Shown: piece after piece, positions 30,901 to 33,383 of the stretch
How positions within the stretch are numbered: the stretch's first letter is position 1
Layout: every line of letters starts with the position of its first letter
From: Collodictyon triciliatum
Lineage: Eukaryota > CRuMs
Direction of reading: 5' to 3'
Assembly: GCA_043381765.1 (NCBI GenBank)
Contig: JBHJMP010000780.1
Span: forward strand, 1-33,383
DNA: 33,383 bases
Position numbers and translations under genes: made by a program
Notes under the pieces: generated by a model
Database searches by the model: none
What the model was told of the DNA's origin: nothing
Seen by the model: only the letters and a program-made list of their open reading frames with translations

Positions 30901-32733
30901 GACGCATGGATTACTTTGGACCCGTCATTAATCGTGCGGCTCGCGTCGGAGGGTTTCCTAAGGGTGGACAAATCGCATTGAGTGAGCCAGCATATAAGGT
31001 TTCTTTTTAATGAAAAGTAATTTCAAGTGGTAGATTTTTTTGATATGCCTTTTCCTTCTCAACGAAAACCTTGCCTGTGTTTTACTAAAGCATGATTCTA
31101 TGGTGTTTCACAGGAAGTGGAGAAAGAGTTTGATTCTCTTGGAAATCCTCATGTTCGAGAACTTGGGGAACATCAACTGAAAGGCTTGGACACAACCGAT
31201 AAACTCTACGAGGTATAAACTATTAATGAAAGTTCAACCAAAACGACGTTCTAGTGGTAAATTCTAACTGATTCGGTCGCCTAGATTCTCCCAAAGTCGC
31301 TTGAAGACCGTGCACTGATTTTTTCTGGAGATACTGCAGGAACTTACGACTCTCCATCTTCAATAGTTGGCCAAGCAACAAGCGGAGGAGCAAGCACGGT
31401 ATGATTATTTGCATATATATAATATGCTACGTATTCCATGATTAATTTTGTGAGCTCAATCTTTCTGTTATTTTCGTTTAGACGGTTTCATCCTCTTGGC
31501 AATTGGAATACTCTGAAATCGATGAGACAGAAAAGCGACTCGGAGCAGGGTCATATGGAACTGTATTTTTAGGGAGTTTCAGAGGACAAGAGGTTGCTGT
31601 GAAAAAGTTTTTGAAACAAAAGATTGCCGAAAAGCAGTACTTTGGCCTCTTATCAGAGATTATGATTATAAAGTAAGTTTATTTTTGTGAGCTATTATTC
31701 GACCTACATAATCAAATTACCATTGTAATGCGAATATATTTAATGCCTAAACACGGGTCTTTCAACAGGGATTTACACCATCCTCACATTTTGAAATTCT
31801 ATGGCGCTTGTGTTAAGCAGCCCAACATTTGCATCGTCGTGGAATATGCAAAATATGGAAGCATGAAAGATGTCCTGGGTGACCCTTCGGTTTGTGATGC
31901 GATGACTTGATTATTTTTATTTTGGTGGAATCGTTTGATGAGAATAAATATTTTACACTGACATACATCGTAACATACAGATAAGCATAACTGTTCAACA
32001 ACAAAAAGCCATCATATATCAAATTTCTGATGCGATGGCTTACCTGCATTCTTTGAAACCTCCGGTTTTCCACCGAGATTTGAAAAGCCCTAACATTCTT
32101 GTATGCGACTAAATTAATTACTATCATAATTATGAAAAAAGGAATTCAATAGTTTATGATGTTTTATGGATTCATTTCTTATTATCTATTTTACAAATTA
32201 TTAAACTCCATGGTCAATCAGGTCACCGAAATTCAGCCGATGAGCGTGAAAGTCAGTGATTTCGGGTTTGCGAGAGCGAAAGCAGACAACCAAACCATGA
32301 CGAAATGTGGGACACGAGCTTGGTTGGCTCCCGAGGTATGCGTTGGTTCAATTCAATCCGTAATTCCACCATTATGTAGCCATGTTGGCTATCCCTTCAA
32401 AAGTACATCGCAGCGAATGTTGCATTTGCGAATGTGCTTTTATTGTGGCTCATACTCCCATCTCTTATATCTTAGATTTTGAAAGGCCAAAAGTACGATG
32501 AAAAAGCAGACGTCTTCAGCTTTGGGATTCTGGTTTGGGAGGTAGCTTCGCGACAACGCCCTTACGCCGATGTCGACCCCGTGAAAATCGGCTTCGAAGT
32601 GGTTAACGGCATGCGCCCAACACCTCCAAAGAATGCTGACCCGAAGATTGTGGATGTGATGAAACGCTGTTGGGATGCCGACACTGCAAAGCGCCCAAGT
32701 TTCCATGCCGTCTCAGAAGAGTTTGTGTCTTAA
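18902..32733 (+). CDS. Kelch/CUB receptor with kinase-cyclase-kinase cytoplasmic region
   Basis: Fifty-one exons encode about 2471 residues; exon coordinates are given in the domain entries. Order: signal peptide, Kelch propeller 1 (to about 648), CUB-like domain (649-768), Cys-rich segment (769-822), Kelch propeller 2 (823-1475), CUB-like domain (1476-1603), Cys-rich segment (1604-1650), one TM helix (1652-1673), TKL-type kinase 1 (about 1700-1955), class III nucleotidyl cyclase (about 1977-2170), TKL-type kinase 2 (about 2213-2471). The topology predicts a plasma-membrane receptor with an external propeller pair and internal signalling domains. Kinase-cyclase-kinase cassettes are known from Acanthamoeba and related amoebae and from mimivirus proteins; Kelch-CUB-Cys-rich modules recall metazoan attractin and MEGF8. 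All splice phases close, and the start is the ATG that opens the signal peptide. The ligand is unknown. Confidence 0.88.
20662..21500. repeat. Long purine tract with assembly gap
   Basis: About 840 bp of A/G on the + strand with a few T, including (AAGAGAAAAG)n, (GAAAA)n and (AAAATGAAAATAAAAAG)n blocks. All of it lies in intron 20560-21537 of the receptor. The 100-N gap at 20800-20899 interrupts it. Confidence 0.95.
20800..20899. other. Assembly gap of 100 N
   Basis: Exactly 100 unknown bases, the conventional filler for a gap of unknown size. It falls within an intron, so no exon of the receptor appears lost; exons 6 and 7 join in phase 1. Confidence 0.95.
23332..24174 (+). other. CUB-like domain 1 and Cys-rich segment 1
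   Basis: Exons 14-18: 23332-23465, 23523-23627, 23719-23839, 23924-24045, 24135-24174. CUB landmarks: first Cys in [17 protein letters not shown], and the terminal TGFSFFY. The Cys-rich part has [17 protein letters not shown] and [10 protein letters not shown], similar to EGF-like or ephrin-receptor-like modules, probably disulfide-bonded outside the cell. Confidence 0.7.
24269..27559 (+). other. Kelch propeller 2
   Basis: Exons 19-31: 24269-24436, 24584-24834, 24930-24972, 25066-25209, 25339-25524, 25679-25855, 25947-26105, 26199-26390, 26538-26659, 26760-26861, 26943-27051, 27150-27302, 27407-27559. Gly-Gly pairs are seen in ILYLGG, VYMHGG, LYLLGG, IYIFGG, LILFGG, FAIFGG, VYVLGG, IFMWGG, FCIFGG and LYKYGG. 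The segment [20 protein letters not shown] is a textbook Kelch blade. The number of motifs exceeds a single six- or seven-blade propeller, so some may be degenerate or two propellers may pack together. Confidence 0.85.
25547..25608. repeat. Hexanucleotide tract (CTTTTC)n
   Basis: About 10 units in intron 25525-25678 of the receptor gene, near the branch and pyrimidine-tract region. Confidence 0.9.
27692..28345 (+). other. CUB-like domain 2 and Cys-rich segment 2
   Basis: Exons 32-34: 27692-27857, 27928-28145, 28236-28345. CUB landmarks: [29 protein letters not shown] and NFAAIYS. The Cys-rich part reads [20 protein letters not shown] and [11 protein letters not shown], closely parallel to Cys-rich segment 1. 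Exon 33 is placed at the TATCAAG acceptor (27927) because only this phase-2 join keeps the CUB frame open. Confidence 0.7.
28461..28526 (+). other. Transmembrane helix
   Basis: In exon 35 (28428-28643). [20 protein letters not shown] and two more hydrophobic residues (1652-1673) are followed by the basic stop-transfer KRHRDHMK. Glycines at GG-x-x-GG spacing could support helix dimerisation. Confidence 0.9.
28575..30163 (+). other. TKL-type protein kinase domain 1
   Basis: Exons 35 (end) to 42 (start): 28428-28643, 28755-28864, 28969-29071, 29135-29204, 29297-29364, 29468-29496, 29590-29764, 29992-30360. Intact catalytic set: GSGSFGD glycine loop (1706-1712), VAIKK lysine (about 1726), helix-C Glu in [17 protein letters not shown] (Asp 1822), SDFG (Asp 1840) and WMAPE (Glu 1866). 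HRDLK predicts Ser/Thr specificity. The domain lies directly inside the membrane. Confidence 0.9.
30226..31212 (+). other. Class III nucleotidyl cyclase domain, predicted adenylyl cyclase
   Basis: Exons 42 (end) to 45: to 30360, 30566-30760, 30855-30998, 31114-31212. Metal ligands Asp1986 (FTDVQSST) and Asp2029 (KTEGDAF); purine-selecting Lys2025 and Asp2104 (RMDYFG); Asn2111 and Arg2115 (NRAAR) for ribose and transition state. All six are in one chain, so a homodimer with two complete sites is predicted. Lys plus Asp is the adenylyl pattern; guanylyl cyclases usually carry Glu plus Cys. Confidence 0.88.
31482..32733 (+). other. TKL-type protein kinase domain 2
   Basis: Exons 47-51: 31482-31672, 31769-31889, 31981-32100, 32222-32335, 32476-32733; a linker exon (31285-31398, Ser/Gly/Ala-rich) precedes it. 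GAGSYGTVF (2225-2233), VAVKK (about 2245), HRDLKSPN (Asp 2341), SDFG (Asp 2361), WLAPE (Glu 2386), then [12 protein letters not shown] and [13 protein letters not shown]. All catalytic residues are present, so both kinases appear active. The protein ends with the kinase fold; stop TAA at 32731-32733. Confidence 0.9.
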
Positions 32734-32838
32734 AGCCCTAACTCAAAATGAATGCAAAGAGTAGCTCTGAAAAAAATCCAAAAAAAAAAAAAAGAAAAGA
32801 GAAACTCTATACTTGAGCTATGAAGCCAGTCGAGCTTC

Positions 32839-32844
32839 AATAAA
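32839..32844 (+). terminator. Poly(A) signal AATAAA for the receptor gene
   Basis: AATAAA lies about 105 bp after the stop codon, in CTTCAATAAAGCTG. Confidence 0.55.
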
Positions 32845-33225
32845 GCTGAAATATGATATTGCAGCATGTCGCAAGCAGTTTGTGTAGCGTATTCAATTAA
32901 AAGGCAGATATGTGCATCTCACATATTTGGTATTGGACGAAATGAAATAGAAAAACACTCACATAATTGATGCACATCATAGCCATTATTTCTGGAGATT
33001 TGTGTGGTTAATATGTCGAGCAACCCTCAAAATACGCACTATTCGCAAGAAATATTTATATTCCAGAAATGATTCAATTTCAAAAGTTTGAATATCCACT
33101 CTTGAAAAACAAACAAAATCAAAGAAAAAACAAACAAAATAATGATAATAATAACAACAACAATAGTATTAATAATAAGAAATAACAAAACAACGATCTC
33201 AACGCTCAACACTAACACTCACGCA
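32845..33225. other. Spacer downstream of the receptor gene
   Basis: AT-rich, with no open frame of interest on either strand and no repeat before the terminal purine tract. Confidence 0.5.
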
Positions 33226-33383
33226 ACGAAAGAAAAGAAAAGATGAAGAAAAGAAAAGATGAAGAAAAGAAAAGAAAAGAAAAGATGAAGAAAAGAAAAG
33301 AAAAGAAAAGAAAAGAAAAGAAAAGAAAAGAAAAGAAAAGAAAAGAAAAGAAAAGAAAAGAAAAGAAAAGAAAAGAAAAAATA
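33226..33383. repeat. Purine tract (GAAAA)n with GATGAA interruptions
   Basis: Nearly pure pentanucleotide units running to the right edge, where the sequence probably continues or the contig breaks. Confidence 0.95.

Noticed and set aside
30226-32733. Origin of the kinase-cyclase-kinase part from a giant virus insertion
   Set aside because: Similar cassettes occur in mimiviruses, but this one is cut by many introns of the host type and continuous with the ectodomain gene; no viral neighbours were seen.

Overview
The window is nuclear DNA of an intron-rich protist. Genes are split by many short GT-AG introns (mostly 55-400 bp), the standard stop codons TAA, TAG and TGA are used, AATAAA motifs follow the genes, and many introns hold long microsatellites. 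The domain combinations (Kelch/CUB receptor with kinase-cyclase-kinase, a formin, AIR9-type A9 domains) suggest a free-living amoeboid protist, most simply an amoebozoan of the Physarum/Acanthamoeba kind. This is inference from domain content; no marker in the window fixes the lineage.

Layout. 1-1094 is an 11-bp minisatellite lying upstream of the last exon of a ubiquilin/Dsk2-type gene (UBA domain, + strand, stop at 1254-1256). 1794-11514 (+) is a 30-exon gene reconstructed here. It encodes about 1426 residues: a Ser/Pro/Gln-rich N-terminus with a 12-bp coding minisatellite, two tandem copies of the AIR9 C-terminal module (A9 repeat plus tail domain), a charged linker, a polyproline FH1 and an FH2 actin-nucleation domain. 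15394-11771 (-) is a leucine-rich-repeat gene with almost exactly one repeat per exon and phase-0 introns; it converges on the formin gene. 16003-17660 (+) is a complete five-exon COQ7 gene. 18902-32733 (+) is a 51-exon gene for a receptor of about 2471 residues: signal peptide, Kelch propeller, CUB, Cys-rich, second Kelch propeller, CUB, Cys-rich, one transmembrane helix, TKL-type kinase, class III nucleotidyl cyclase (residues predict adenylyl cyclase), second TKL-type kinase. The window ends in a (GAAAA)n tract.

Every exon join in the three large models was checked by hand for reading phase and splice dinucleotides, and all phases close. The weakest points are the 7-nt first coding exon of the formin gene, the junction that joins its A9 half to its FH1/FH2 half (7006-7219), and three GC-AG introns. 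The genes have no evident joint pathway: COQ7 is mitochondrial ubiquinone synthesis, the ubiquilin is protein quality control, the A9-formin is cytoskeletal and the receptor is signalling. The two candidates for undescribed biology are the A9-formin fusion (a possible actin-microtubule linker) and the attractin-like receptor with an embedded kinase-cyclase-kinase cassette.
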